From positions 62,001 to 126,000 of the forward strand of contig JAICTZ010000020.1 in assembly GCA_025936115.1 (NCBI GenBank): a DNA stretch of 64,000 bases, in the 5' to 3' direction. This DNA is from Polyangiaceae bacterium (GTDB lineage: Bacteria; Myxococcota_A; Polyangia; Polyangiales; Polyangiaceae). The notes beneath the pieces were generated by a model. It did no database searches and was not told where the DNA came from. It saw nothing but the letters and a program-made list of their open reading frames with translations. The position numbers and the translations under genes were made by a program. Below are positions 24,295-33,210 of the stretch, piece by piece (the stretch's first letter is position 1; every line of letters starts with the position of its first letter).

Positions 24295-25035
24295 ATGGTC
24301 TTGGCCCTGCCCCACGACGAACCGGTGCGTGTTCCGCACCGCTACCTGCGGACGCCCGTGCCGCTGCATTTTCCCGAAGAGGAGTGCTTGTCCGATTCGG
24401 ATGAGCATTTCGAGCGGCGCGTCCTTTTATGGGAGAGCGTTCGGCTCGCGCTCGGCGACCGGGCGCTCGTGAGCTCCGATCAATTCGTCTACTTCGATCC
24501 CACGAACCCCGAGAGGTGCCTCTCCCCGGATCTTGCCGTCCGGCTCGGCATGCCGGGGCGCAGGATCAGGACCTGGAAGACGTGGGAATGGGGACCACCA
24601 CAAGTCGGCGTCGAAATCGTGAGTCCGTCCGACACCCCGCGACGGGTGACGCTCGGCAAGCTCGAACGCTATCGCCAGGCGGGGATCCTCGAGGCGGTGC
24701 GCTTCGAGCCCGAACGCCCGGACGATCCGCTCCGAATCTGGGACCTCGTCGATGGCGACATGGTGGAGCGCGATCCGGCGGATGCGGACACCATCCGTTG
24801 CGATGCCTTGCGCCTCTTCTGGTGCATCCGCGAGCAGCCCGGCCTCGGGCTCACGCTGCGACTCGCTCGAGACCGAGAGGGACGCGAGCTCCTCCTCACA
24901 CCCGCTGAAGCCGAACGCGCAGCAAAGGAAGCCGAACGCGCAGCAAAGGAAGCCGAACGCGCAGCAAAGGAAGCTGCCCTGGCCCGAGTCGCAGAGCTCG
25001 AGCGGGAGCTTTCTACCGTGAAGCCCGGCGGTTGA
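24295..25035 (+). CDS. Uma2 (DUF820) family endonuclease-like protein
   Basis: About 246 residues from ATG 24295; ATG 24271 is an alternative. The PD-(D/E)xK-like Uma2 core shows SPDLAVRLG, then PPQVGVEIVSPSD, then KLERYRQAGILEAV. Here the acidic and Lys positions of the nuclease fold are retained. Family members are abundant in cyanobacteria and myxobacteria and may be remnants of restriction or transposon systems. The C-terminal tail is a coiled coil built from three identical AERAAKE heptads. It is a lone gene with no methylase nearby. Confidence 0.85.
   Translation: MVLALPHDEPVRVPHRYLRTPVPLHFPEEECLSDSDEHFERRVLLWESVRLALGDRALVSSDQFVYFDPTNPERCLSPDLAVRLGMPGRRIRTWKTWEWGPPQVGVEIVSPSDTPRRVTLGKLERYRQAGILEAVRFEPERPDDPLRIWDLVDGDMVERDPADADTIRCDALRLFWCIREQPGLGLTLRLARDREGRELLLTPAEAERAAKEAERAAKEAERAAKEAALARVAELERELSTVKPGG
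24907..24969 (+). repeat. Three 21-bp tandem repeats in the Uma2 gene
   Basis: Three identical 21-bp copies encode the heptad repeat in the coiled-coil tail of the Uma2 protein. Perfect identity at the DNA level points to recent duplication, and copy number may vary between strains. Confidence 0.9.
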
Positions 25036-25042
25036 GCCCGCG

Positions 25043-25417
25043 TTACACCGTCCAGGGCGGCGGGAAGCGTTCGCCGTTCGGTAGGATGGCGTGCACGCCC
25101 ACAGGGGCGATCACCATGGCCTCGAACTCCTCGGGGCCGAGCCCACGGATCGAAAACGTCACGTTCGGGGGCACGATCAGCGTGTCGCCGGCCCCGAGCT
25201 CGTGCGTCTCGCCGTCGATGTCGACGAGTGCGCGCCCGCTGAGCCCGACGAAGATCTCCTCGCGATCGACGGCGTGGGCAACGCCCGGGTCGCTCGCGGG
25301 CAGGCGCAAACGCCAGACGTTCGTCTCGCGCGCACCCCGACTCGGAGCCGCGAGGCCCGTGACGAAGATGCCGAACTTGTCGAAGTGCGGTGCATTTTTG
25401 GCCTGAATCACGGGCAT
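25043..25417 (-). CDS. Cupin-domain protein
   Basis: 124 residues forming a single cupin barrel: EEIFVGLSGRALVDIDGETH is motif 1-like, and DTLIVPPNVTFSIRG is motif 2-like. One or two of the usual metal-binding His are replaced (HAVDREEIF), so metal binding is uncertain. AGGAG lies 6 bp before the ATG. It is divergent from the marR gene, with 58 bp of AT-rich sequence holding overlapping palindromes, so it is the likely MarR target. It may act on or sense a small aromatic or oxidised compound; this is inference. Confidence 0.88.
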   Translation of the reverse strand: MPVIQAKNAPHFDKFGIFVTGLAAPSRGARETNVWRLRLPASDPGVAHAVDREEIFVGLSGRALVDIDGETHELGAGDTLIVPPNVTFSIRGLGPEEFEAMVIAPVGVHAILPNGERFPPPWTV

Positions 25418-25451
25418 GAGAGACTCCTGGGCGGGACGTTTAGTTCCCCAA

Positions 25452-25471
25452 AGTTTATAAACTATAGTTTA
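25452..25471. promoter_or_regulatory. Overlapping palindromes between cupin and marR, candidate MarR operator
   Basis: AGTTTATAAACT (25452-25463) and TAAACTATAGTTTA (25458-25471) are both perfect palindromes and share six bases. They sit directly before the marR ATG and about 40 bp before the cupin ATG. TATAGT inside them is a good -10 box. A MarR dimer bound here would block both genes. Confidence 0.7.
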
Positions 25472-25475
25472 GTAA

Positions 25476-25943
25476 ATGTCCACACCCAAGCCGCCCCCAC
25501 CCACCGATTTCGGGATCCTGCTCGGCCTCGCCTACCAGCGTTTCAAGACGGAGCTCGAGCTCTCGCTCGCCAAGCACGGCCACGACGACATCCGGAGCGC
25601 CTACGGCTACGTGTTCCGCGCGCTCGCCGACGGTTCGCTCAAGCTCGGCGAGCTCGCGCGGCGCCTCGGCATCACCGACCAAGGCATGCTGAAGATCGTG
25701 CAGGAAATGGAGACGCGGGGGTACGTCGCGCGCGAGCCGGATCCGGACGACGGCCGCGCCAATCGTGTCGCTTTGGCCAAACGAGGTCGCGCCGCGCTCG
25801 CCACGGCGCGCCGCTTTCACGCAAACTTCGAACGTCAGCTCGGCGAGACGCTCGGCACCGCGGAAACGGCGAAGTTTCGCGCGCTGCTCGAGCGTCTCGT
25901 GAACGAGGGTGATGCCGCCCAACGCGTATTGCGCTTGGCCTGA
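25476..25943 (+). CDS. MarR-family transcriptional regulator
   Basis: 155 residues. The winged helix-turn-helix spans about residues 45-105: LKLGELARRLGITDQGMLKI, then the wing EMETRGYVAREPDPDDGRAN. Dimerisation helices lie at both ends. It has no Cys, so direct redox sensing through Cys is excluded; a small ligand is more likely. It is divergent from the cupin gene, and the palindromes in between reach 5 bp from the ATG. No ribosome site is seen, and the TATAGT box ends 7 bp before the ATG, so the mRNA may be leaderless. Confidence 0.93.
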   Translation: MSTPKPPPPTDFGILLGLAYQRFKTELELSLAKHGHDDIRSAYGYVFRALADGSLKLGELARRLGITDQGMLKIVQEMETRGYVAREPDPDDGRANRVALAKRGRAALATARRFHANFERQLGETLGTAETAKFRALLERLVNEGDAAQRVLRLA

Positions 25944-25973
25944 GCCGGTGCGGCGCTCGACCGCGGCTCGTGG

Positions 25974-28694
25974 CTAGGCCGAGAGCTGGCGCAGCACGTA
26001 CTGCAGGATGCCGCCGTGCTTGTAGTAGTCGAGCTCGACGGCCGTATCGATGCGAGCGAGCGCCTCGAAGCGTTTGACTTGGCCGCCTGCCGCCGTCGCG
26101 CTGACTTTCAGCGTCTTACGCGCCGTGAGGCCGCTCGCGATGCCTTCGATGGCGTACGTTTCTTCGCCCGTGAGGCCGAGTGATTCCCGGGTCTGTCCCG
26201 GCAAGAACTGGAGCGGCAAGACGCCCATGCCGATCAGGTTGCTGCGGTGAATGCGCTCGTAGGACTCGGCGATCACGGCGCGGATGCCGAGCATGAACGT
26301 GCCCTTGGCAGCCCAGTCGCGTGACGAACCCGAGCCGTACTCCTTGCCGGCGAGCACGACGAGCGGCGTCTTTGCCGCTTGGTAACGCATCGACGCGTCG
26401 TAGATGCTCAGCTGTTCGCCCGTGGGCAAGAAGCGCGTGACGCCGCCTTCGACGCCGGGGACCAGCAGGTTCTTCAAGCGCACGTTGGCGAACGTGCCGC
26501 GCATCATGACTTCGTGATTGCCGCGGCGCGCGCCGTACTGGTTGTAGTCGCGCGGCTGGATGCCGTGCTCGCCGAGGTACGCGGCGGCCGGTGACGTCTT
26601 GGCGATGTTGCCGGCGGGCGAGATGTGGTCCGTCGTGACGGAGTCGCCGAGCACGGCAAGAGCGCGCGCACCCGTGATGTCGCTGAGCGGCGTGGGCGTC
26701 TTGCCGATGCCGTCGAAGAAGGTCGGACGGCGGACGTAGGTGCTCGCGGGCTCCCACGCGAAACGGTCGCCTTCCGGCACTGGCAGCGCGCGCCAGCGAT
26801 CGTCGCCGCGGAACACGTCGGCGTATTCCTTGGCGTACGCCTCGGCCGTCACGTGTTTTTGGACGATGGCGGCCACGTCGCGCGGGGACGGCCAGATGTC
26901 TTTCAAGAAGACGTCCTTGCCGTCGGAGCCGCGGCCGATGGGCTCTTTGGCGAAGTCGATGCCGATGCGCCCGGCGAGCGCGTAGGCGACGACGAGCGGC
27001 GGCGAAGCGAGGAAGTTTGCGCGCACGTCGGGGCTGATGCGGCCCTCGAAGTTACGGTTGCCGCTGAGCACGCTCACGGCGACGAGCTGACCGTCGGCGA
27101 TGGCCTTGCTGATGTTCTCGGGCAAGGGGCCGCTGTTGCCGATGCAAGTCGTGCAGCCGTAGCCGACGATGTTGAACTTGAGCTTCTCGAGCTCGTTCAA
27201 GAGACCCGACGTGCGCAGGTACTCGGTGACGACCTTGGAGCCCGGGGCGAGGCTGGTTTTGACCCAGGGTTGCGACTTGAGGCCGCGCGCTGCCGCGTTC
27301 TTCGCGACGAGGCCCGCCGCGACGAGCACGTACGGGTTCGAGGTGTTGGTGCACGAGGTGATCGCCGCGATGACGACGCTGCCATGCGAAAGCGAGAAGT
27401 GCGCGCCGCCGAGCTCCGCCTGCACCGAAGTGGTGAGATCGCTCGCGCTCACGCTGGGCGCAGCCCCCTTGCCTTTTGCCTTGGCGGCCGCGGCCATCTC
27501 GGGCAGCGCTTTTGCAAACGCCGCCTTCACCTCCGTCAGCGGCACCTTGTCGTGCGGCCGGCGCGGGCCGGCCAGGGTCGGCACGACGGAGCCGAGATCG
27601 AGCTCGAGATTTTCGCTGAAGACCGGATCGGCCGCCCCCTTTTCGCGGTAGAGCCCCTGCGCCTTGGCGTAGGCCTCGACGAGCGCGACGCGCTCCGGGC
27701 TTCGGCCCGTGAGCTTCAGGTACGCGATGGTTTCGGCGTCGATGGGGAAGATGGCGCAGGTCGAGCCGAACTCGGGGCTCATGTTGCCGATCGTGGCGCG
27801 ATCGGCGAGCGGCAGACCCACGAGACCGTCGCCGTAGAATTCGACGAACTTCGAGACGACGCCGCGATCACGCAAGAGGCGCGTGATAGTGAGCACGAGA
27901 TCCGTCGCGGTCGTGCCCTCGGGCAGCGTGCCGTAGAGGCGCACGCCGACGACCTGCGGCACGAGCAGATTGATCGGCTGGCCGAGCATCGCGGCTTCCG
28001 CTTCGATGCCGCCGACGCCCCAGCCGAGCACGCCGAGCCCGTTGACCATCGTCGTGTGGCTGTCGGTGCCGACGAGCGTGTCGGGGTACACGAGGTCGCC
28101 CGCGTCGAACGCGACGCGCGACAGGTACTCGAGGTTCACCTGGTGCACGATGCCCGTGGACGGCGGCACGACGCGGAAGTTGTCGAACGCCTTCTGCGCC
28201 CAGCGCAGGAGCACGTACCGTTCGCGGTTGCGCTCGTACTCGTTTTCGGTGTTGCGGACGAGCGCGTCGACCGTACCGTAGTGATCCACCTGCACGGAGT
28301 GATCGATCACGAGCTCGGCGGGAAACAGCGGGTTGATGCGCTTGGGGTCGCCGCCCATCGCCGCCATGGCGTCGCGCATCGCCGCGAAATCGACGACGGC
28401 GGGAACGCCCGTGAAGTCCTGCAGCACGACGCGCGCCGGATAAAACGCGATCTCTTGGTCCGGCTCGGCCTTCGGGTCCCAGTTCGCGACCGCTTCGATG
28501 TCGCGCTTGACGACCGACTTGCCGTCCTCGTTCCGTACGAGGTTTTCGAGCAAGATGCGAAGGGAAAACGGCAGCTTCGACAGGTCCTTGCCGAGCGCCG
28601 CCGCGAGCTTGGGCAGGCTGAAGTAACGGTAGGTCTTGCCACCCACGGCGAGATCGGTGCGGGTCTGGAACGAATCGAGGGCACGGTCGGTCAT
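25974..28694 (-). CDS. acnA: Aconitate hydratase A
   Basis: 906 residues in normal aconitase A order. The catalytic iron-sulfur domain includes HTVMVNGLGVLGWGVGGIEA after VGTDSH, plus TSCTNTSNP and GYGCTTCIGNSGP, which supply the three cluster Cys. The C-terminal swivel domain contains VLAGKEYGSGSSRDWAAKG and IRAVIAESYERIHRSNLIGMG. It interconverts citrate and isocitrate in the TCA cycle. It lies 33 bp after the glpB-like gene on the same strand and may share its transcript. The length is typical. Confidence 0.97.
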   Translation of the reverse strand: MTDRALDSFQTRTDLAVGGKTYRYFSLPKLAAALGKDLSKLPFSLRILLENLVRNEDGKSVVKRDIEAVANWDPKAEPDQEIAFYPARVVLQDFTGVPAVVDFAAMRDAMAAMGGDPKRINPLFPAELVIDHSVQVDHYGTVDALVRNTENEYERNRERYVLLRWAQKAFDNFRVVPPSTGIVHQVNLEYLSRVAFDAGDLVYPDTLVGTDSHTTMVNGLGVLGWGVGGIEAEAAMLGQPINLLVPQVVGVRLYGTLPEGTTATDLVLTITRLLRDRGVVSKFVEFYGDGLVGLPLADRATIGNMSPEFGSTCAIFPIDAETIAYLKLTGRSPERVALVEAYAKAQGLYREKGAADPVFSENLELDLGSVVPTLAGPRRPHDKVPLTEVKAAFAKALPEMAAAAKAKGKGAAPSVSASDLTTSVQAELGGAHFSLSHGSVVIAAITSCTNTSNPYVLVAAGLVAKNAAARGLKSQPWVKTSLAPGSKVVTEYLRTSGLLNELEKLKFNIVGYGCTTCIGNSGPLPENISKAIADGQLVAVSVLSGNRNFEGRISPDVRANFLASPPLVVAYALAGRIGIDFAKEPIGRGSDGKDVFLKDIWPSPRDVAAIVQKHVTAEAYAKEYADVFRGDDRWRALPVPEGDRFAWEPASTYVRRPTFFDGIGKTPTPLSDITGARALAVLGDSVTTDHISPAGNIAKTSPAAAYLGEHGIQPRDYNQYGARRGNHEVMMRGTFANVRLKNLLVPGVEGGVTRFLPTGEQLSIYDASMRYQAAKTPLVVLAGKEYGSGSSRDWAAKGTFMLGIRAVIAESYERIHRSNLIGMGVLPLQFLPGQTRESLGLTGEETYAIEGIASGLTARKTLKVSATAAGGQVKRFEALARIDTAVELDYYKHGGILQYVLRQLSA

Positions 28695-28727
28695 GAGCGA
28701 GAGCCTTTCTCGCTTCGCGTACCGCCG

Positions 28728-29942
28728 TCATCCACCGGCAGCAACGTTTCCGGAAGCGAGGCCGGCGAGAGCCGCGCCCAGCATGGTGCGCGGCCGCCCG
28801 GCGACGGCGTCGCCAGCGACGAAAAGGCCCATTTGCGCGGCGTTCTTGCCCACCGGTCGGCCGAGCGCGTCGCACGCGATCCCGACGCGTTCGAGCGCTC
28901 CGAGCCCCTTGGTTTCGAGACTCGGCCCGTAGAGGGAACCGCCGCCGCCGAGCGACTCGCCGTCGAGCGCGAGCGTCACGGGCGCCGCGAACGGCAGTTC
29001 GAACCCGCGCACGACGCCCGGTAGTCGCCATGTGAACACGATGCCACCCGCACCCACGCCGCCCGTCGCCAGCACGACCGCCGATGCGGCGAGCTCGCCC
29101 GGCGCTCCGTCGCTGTCCGGAGCAAGCTCGAGCGCCCAACTCGCGTCACGCGCCGCGACGCGACCGACGCGGCCTCGCCGCACCTCGACGCCGAGCTCGG
29201 TGAACAGCCGATCACGCGCCCGCTCGAAACGAGCGCCCGCCGCACCGGCGAGCAGGGAAGTCGTCTCACCGAGTGGCACGCGCGCGCGAGCGCGTATGGC
29301 CGCCACGGTGTCCGGCTGGATGCCGAGCCAGGGTCCGACGAGCCAGGCGTCGACGTCCGGCGCGGCAGCGTTCAAAGCGTCGGCCAGCGCGGCCCCGCGC
29401 GCTGGATCGTCGTGAAGCTCGGCGAAATCGTACGGGGCGATACGCCGCTCGTAACCCGTGCGGAGCAGGCGCACGAACACGGGCGTGAACGTCGTGCCCG
29501 TGTGTTCGGCCCACGCGGATGCGCCGAACGCCTTGGCGAGGAGCGACGCGTCCCAGTCGTCGCGCTCGATGTCGGCGACGGCGACGCGACGGCCCGCGAG
29601 CGGCGCGAGATCGAGCAGCGCGCGGTCGGCGGCGCAGGCGGGACGCACGACGCCGCTCGCCGTCGCAATCACGCCGTTCGGCGCGGTTCCGCCGAGACGA
29701 TGCGCGCCGAGCGCCGTGAGAAAGGCGGCGAGCTCGGCGTCCGTCAGCGCGCGTTGCGCGCGCGCTGCGACTTCGCCCGAGGCGTCCGTGTCCCACGCCT
29801 CGAGATCGAGCGCCCCCGAACAGAGCGCCGACGCGCCCGCGCGGTCGTGCACCACGACGACCTCAGCGCCCGCGCGCGCCGCCGCAAAAGCCGCCGCGCT
29901 GCCCGCGATACCGGCGCCGACCACGACGACGCGCCGGCTCAA
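28728..29942 (-). CDS. glpB: Anaerobic glycerol-3-phosphate dehydrogenase subunit B-like flavoprotein
   Basis: 404 residues from a TTG that overlaps the glpA stop (TTGA). The Rossmann FAD motif VVVVGAGIAGSAAAFAAARAG is at the N terminus, the central GIATASG-like region follows, and the C terminus has GLFVAGDAVAGRPRTMLGAALAGLASG. It fits GlpB, the membrane-associated partner that passes electrons from GlpA toward quinone. In E. coli, GlpC anchors the pair; no GlpC-like iron-sulfur protein is encoded here. Overall similarity is inferred from motifs, so an unrelated FAD oxidoreductase is possible. Confidence 0.75.
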   Translation of the reverse strand: MSRRVVVVGAGIAGSAAAFAAARAGAEVVVVHDRAGASALCSGALDLEAWDTDASGEVAARAQRALTDAELAAFLTALGAHRLGGTAPNGVIATASGVVRPACAADRALLDLAPLAGRRVAVADIERDDWDASLLAKAFGASAWAEHTGTTFTPVFVRLLRTGYERRIAPYDFAELHDDPARGAALADALNAAAPDVDAWLVGPWLGIQPDTVAAIRARARVPLGETTSLLAGAAGARFERARDRLFTELGVEVRRGRVGRVAARDASWALELAPDSDGAPGELAASAVVLATGGVGAGGIVFTWRLPGVVRGFELPFAAPVTLALDGESLGGGGSLYGPSLETKGLGALERVGIACDALGRPVGKNAAQMGLFVAGDAVAGRPRTMLGAALAGLASGNVAAGG

Positions 29943-31687
29943 CGCCAGGCCTCGTGTTCCGTTTCGTCGGTGTCCGGCTCGGGCCGCGACGGCGGACGGC
30001 CGATTTCGGCGCGCAGCGCCGCGAGCCCGAGCGCTTCCTGCCGTGCTTGATCGGGGCCCACGGCAGCAGCCCGCCGGCGAGCGGCGCCCGCCAGAAAGCC
30101 GTGCGCGAGCTGTAAGCCCTCGCGCGGCGAGCGCTCCGTCATCTCGGCGACGATGCGCCCGCAACGGGCGGCGCAGCGCATGCCGCCGCACACGCCGAGC
30201 CCGAGCCGCGTGCGGCGCGACACGTCGTCCACCGTGCGCGCGAGCTCGTGCGCCACCGTGTAACGGACCTCGGCCTCGGTGACGGGCTCACAGGGGCAGA
30301 TCACGGCCCCTTCTCGCGGATCGCGCTGCATGCGTTCGAGCACGCGCAGCGAGCGGCTGCCGTGCCGGTATTCGAGGCGCGTCGCCGTCACGGCTTCCAT
30401 CCCGCCCGCCACGACGAGCTTCATCGGGTCGACGACCTCGTCGCCTCCGGGCAACGGAGCGATGTGCGTGCGACAGGGCACCGGGACGCGGAGCTCGCGC
30501 GCGAGCACGTCCGTCATCTCCTCGGCGAATTGACGGTAACTCGCGAGCTTGCCGCCGAGCATCGAGTAGAGGCCCGGCGCGCCGTGCGCCGCGTGATCGA
30601 CGACGGCGTGCTCGCGCGACAGCTCGTCTTCGTTCGGTCCCCATTCGTAGAGCGTCGGACGCACGCCACCCCAGGTGCCGATGGCGCGGGCTTGCCAAAT
30701 CGAGGGAAAAACACGCGCAACCGCTTCGAACAGGTAGCGGACTTCGTCGCCAGTGGCGACGACGCGGTCGAGGTCGCCGTAGTAGTCGTCGTCGGTCGTG
30801 CCGAGCACGCTCACGTTTTGCCACGGCATGAGGAAGACTTGGCGGCCGTCGATGGCGTTCGTCATCACCGCGTAGTTGGTGAGCCGGCGGTCGAGGAAAA
30901 TGTGAATGCCTTTACCGGGACGAACGCGCGCCGCGTCGTTCGGCAGGCCGCCGAGCGCGGCCGTGATGGGCGACCAGGCGCCCGTGGCGTTCACGACGAG
31001 CCGCGCCGTGCGCGTGCCGCTCGTGCCGTCGATGCGGTGGCGGAACCGCACGCCGCGCACGCGGCCTGCGTCGCCCCGGAGAAGCTCGGTGACGGTCGTG
31101 TGCACGTGGACTTCGGCGCCGTGCTCGATGGCGTCGACGGCGTTGGCGACGCAGAGGCGCGCGCCGTCGATGCCCCATTCGTCGAAGGTGACGCCGCCGC
31201 GCGCGCCCGGCGCGAGTCCCGGCTCGAGCGTCGCGATCTCCGCACCGGTGAGGCGCACGTGCGGTTTGCCGCGCTTGAGCGGCTGATACCGATCGTAGAC
31301 ATCGAAGAAAGCGTCGTACGTCGCGAGCGTCGCCTCCGCGAGGAGCTCGGTCGCGCCGAATACCGGCGCGAGGAACGGGATGCGGAAGAGCAGGTGCGGC
31401 GCGATGCGCTGGATGTGCCCGGAGTCGAGGCAGGAGCTGTACGTCACGTCCGGATCGGTCGTGAGGTAGCGCGGGCCGCCGTGAATCATGCCGCTCGAGT
31501 TGCCGCTCGCGCCGAACGCGAGATCGTGGCGTTCGAAAAGGGCGACCTTGAGTCCGCGCAGGGCGGCGTCGCGCGCGACACCGGTGCCGTTCACGCCGCC
31601 CCCGATGACGATGACGTCGACGTCGGGCGCACCCCCCGCCTCCAAGGCGTCCCGCGCCGAGGGCGGAGCCGTCACGGCCGCTTCCAT
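29939..31687 (-). CDS. glpA: FAD-dependent glycerol-3-phosphate dehydrogenase, GlpA-type
   Basis: 582 residues from ATG 31687. The DAO domain shows VIVIGGGVNGTGVARDAALRG, SSGMIHGGPRYL and MLGGKLASYRQFAEEM. The C-terminal BFD-like domain, with CPCEPVTEAEV and GLGVCGGMRCAARCG, gives four Cys for a [2Fe-2S] cluster, which marks GlpA rather than aerobic GlpD. It oxidises glycerol-3-phosphate to dihydroxyacetone phosphate. GGAGG lies 2 bp before the ATG, partly inside an inverted repeat that could mask it. Its stop overlaps the glpB-like start. Confidence 0.88.
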   Translation of the reverse strand: MEAAVTAPPSARDALEAGGAPDVDVIVIGGGVNGTGVARDAALRGLKVALFERHDLAFGASGNSSGMIHGGPRYLTTDPDVTYSSCLDSGHIQRIAPHLLFRIPFLAPVFGATELLAEATLATYDAFFDVYDRYQPLKRGKPHVRLTGAEIATLEPGLAPGARGGVTFDEWGIDGARLCVANAVDAIEHGAEVHVHTTVTELLRGDAGRVRGVRFRHRIDGTSGTRTARLVVNATGAWSPITAALGGLPNDAARVRPGKGIHIFLDRRLTNYAVMTNAIDGRQVFLMPWQNVSVLGTTDDDYYGDLDRVVATGDEVRYLFEAVARVFPSIWQARAIGTWGGVRPTLYEWGPNEDELSREHAVVDHAAHGAPGLYSMLGGKLASYRQFAEEMTDVLARELRVPVPCRTHIAPLPGGDEVVDPMKLVVAGGMEAVTATRLEYRHGSRSLRVLERMQRDPREGAVICPCEPVTEAEVRYTVAHELARTVDDVSRRTRLGLGVCGGMRCAARCGRIVAEMTERSPREGLQLAHGFLAGAARRRAAAVGPDQARQEALGLAALRAEIGRPPSRPEPDTDETEHEAWR

Positions 31688-31692
31688 TGCCT

Positions 31693-31711
31693 CCAAGTTA
31701 CTTCAACTTGG
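31693..31711. promoter_or_regulatory. Inverted repeat at the glpA ribosome site
   Basis: CCAAGTT and AACTTGG form a perfect 7-bp inverted repeat with a 5-bp centre. In glpA mRNA, the 3' arm includes part of the GGAGG before the start codon. It may be an operator, or a hairpin that limits initiation. It also lies 32 bp before the divergent gene at 31744. Confidence 0.4.
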
Positions 31712-31743
31712 CCCAGCGGGCTCCGAGCCGGTATTTCGTCGAA

Positions 31744-32280
31744 ATGCGGTTCTGCGGTCGGCTCCGTCGGGTGCGCTCAGCCGGGCTATGCGGGCTCGCC
31801 GCGTGCGCGCTGACGCTTTCGGCCACCGCGCAGTCCGACGACTCCGAGCCGGACGAGCCGCCGCCCATCGCGCGGGGGGTAGCGCCGCGAGAGGTCGGAC
31901 GCCCGACCGTGCGGCTCGACCGCCTGGAGTTACCGGCGGGGTTCCCGAGACATACCGAGCTCGAACGGCACTTTCGCGAACAGCTCAAGCACGCGGCGCG
32001 CCACGCCGACTGGGGCGCCAAGCGCGGCGCCAAGATCGAATACCGCGTCAAGCTCGAGGAGCTCAGCGTGCGTGACGGTGAGCGCGTGGTTCACGTTCGC
32101 TGCACCGCGCTCGGCAGCTTGCCGAAGGGTCGCACGACGCGCACCTTCATCGACTTCGGCGGTAACCCGAACGAGCGCGACAAGGTGGTGCGCCACGTGC
32201 TCGAGATCGTGGCACGTGGCGTCGTGACGCGACTCGCGGCGATAGAACGTGAACGGCGGACTCAAGCGCCGACGAATTGA
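31744..32280 (+). CDS. Hypothetical secreted protein
   Basis: 178 residues from ATG 31744, where a signal peptide begins (VRSAGLCGLAACALTLSATAQS, cleavage after AQS likely). The mature part is basic with alternating strands (KIEYRVKLEELSVRDGERVV, RTTRTFIDFGGNPNERDK) and ends with a helix. A fold related to small beta-sandwich envelope proteins is possible, but no family is recognised. The last 32 bp overlap the start of the SGNH lipoprotein gene, so the two are probably co-translated. Confidence 0.65.
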   Translation: MRFCGRLRRVRSAGLCGLAACALTLSATAQSDDSEPDEPPPIARGVAPREVGRPTVRLDRLELPAGFPRHTELERHFREQLKHAARHADWGAKRGAKIEYRVKLEELSVRDGERVVHVRCTALGSLPKGRTTRTFIDFGGNPNERDKVVRHVLEIVARGVVTRLAAIERERRTQAPTN

Positions 32281-33190
32281 CGGCGTGCGCAGCGGACGCT
32301 TTACCTCGCACGCGCTCTTCGGCCTGCTCGCCGTGACGAGTGGCTGCGAGACGACCACGCCGCGAAAGCCGCCGGCGCAAACGGCGAGCGCAGTTTCCAC
32401 GTCGACGGCGCCGTCACCAGCGGACGCGACGAAAACGCACCCCGTGCCGGCGGCGTCGCGCGAGGTCGACGCGGAGGTGCCCCCAAAACCTGCTCCTACC
32501 CTTCCCTCCGCCTCTGCCGCTTCGGCGCCGAGCTCCGCCGCGTCTCCGAGTGGCGCAGCAGCGAGCTCGCCGCCACGATCGCGACGAGCGACGGCCTGCA
32601 ACGTCGCGCTCGTCGGCGACTCACTCACGGACTTTCGCGTTCACGGCGGCGGCTACGTTCGTTACCTCGAGCAGCGCTGCCCCGCGAGTCACTTCGAGAA
32701 CTTCGCCAAGGGCGGCGCGATGGTGAACCAAATGCGGCGCTGGTTCGAGGAGCAAGTCGTGCCCGAGCCGCACGGCACCTTCACGCACGTCGTGGTGTTC
32801 GGCGGCGTGAACGATCTTTACAGCGACGAGACGGCGGGCCGCACGACCAGCAAGATCGAAGCCGATTTGTCGGCCATCTACAGCGAAGCCAAGGCGCACG
32901 GCGCGCGCGTGGTCGCGCTGACGGTCGCGCCGTGGGGCGGTTTCACGCGCTATTTCACGCCGCACCGCGCCGAGACGACGCGCGAGCTCAACGCGTGGAT
33001 CCTGGCGTCGAGGGGGCGCGGAACGGTCGATGTGACCGTCGATGCGCACGCGCTCCTCGGCTGCGGCGATCCCGATAAGCTCTGCGAGCGGTACGAGAAT
33101 GCTCGTTCCGACGGCTTGCATTTCGGGCGGGAGGGGCACGAAGTGCTGGGGCGCGCGCTCTACGAGGCGGAGTTTAGGGGGTGTCCGTAG
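32249..33190 (+). CDS. SGNH/GDSL hydrolase, lipoprotein-like
   Basis: 313 residues from GTG 32249. The signal peptide (LFGLLAVTSGC) is followed by a Pro/Ala/Ser linker to about residue 115. The SGNH fold has block I VALVGDSLTD (catalytic Ser), block III VVFGGVNDLY and block V SDGLHFGREGH (Asp and His). Two further Cys pairs may form disulfides. Such enzymes are esterases, lipases or peptidoglycan/polysaccharide deacetylases. The substrate here is unknown, and extracellular action is inferred from the signal peptide. Confidence 0.88.
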   Translation: MNGGLKRRRIDGVRSGRFTSHALFGLLAVTSGCETTTPRKPPAQTASAVSTSTAPSPADATKTHPVPAASREVDAEVPPKPAPTLPSASAASAPSSAASPSGAAASSPPRSRRATACNVALVGDSLTDFRVHGGGYVRYLEQRCPASHFENFAKGGAMVNQMRRWFEEQVVPEPHGTFTHVVVFGGVNDLYSDETAGRTTSKIEADLSAIYSEAKAHGARVVALTVAPWGGFTRYFTPHRAETTRELNAWILASRGRGTVDVTVDAHALLGCGDPDKLCERYENARSDGLHFGREGHEVLGRALYEAEFRGCP

Positions 33191-33210
33191 CGGGGAGAAG
33201 GGACGAGAGG

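Noticed and set aside
26625..29024. Long open frame of about 800 codons antisense to acnA and glpB
   Set aside because: High-GC codon use on the opposite strand keeps this frame open. It has no recognisable domain, and a clear aconitase occupies the region.
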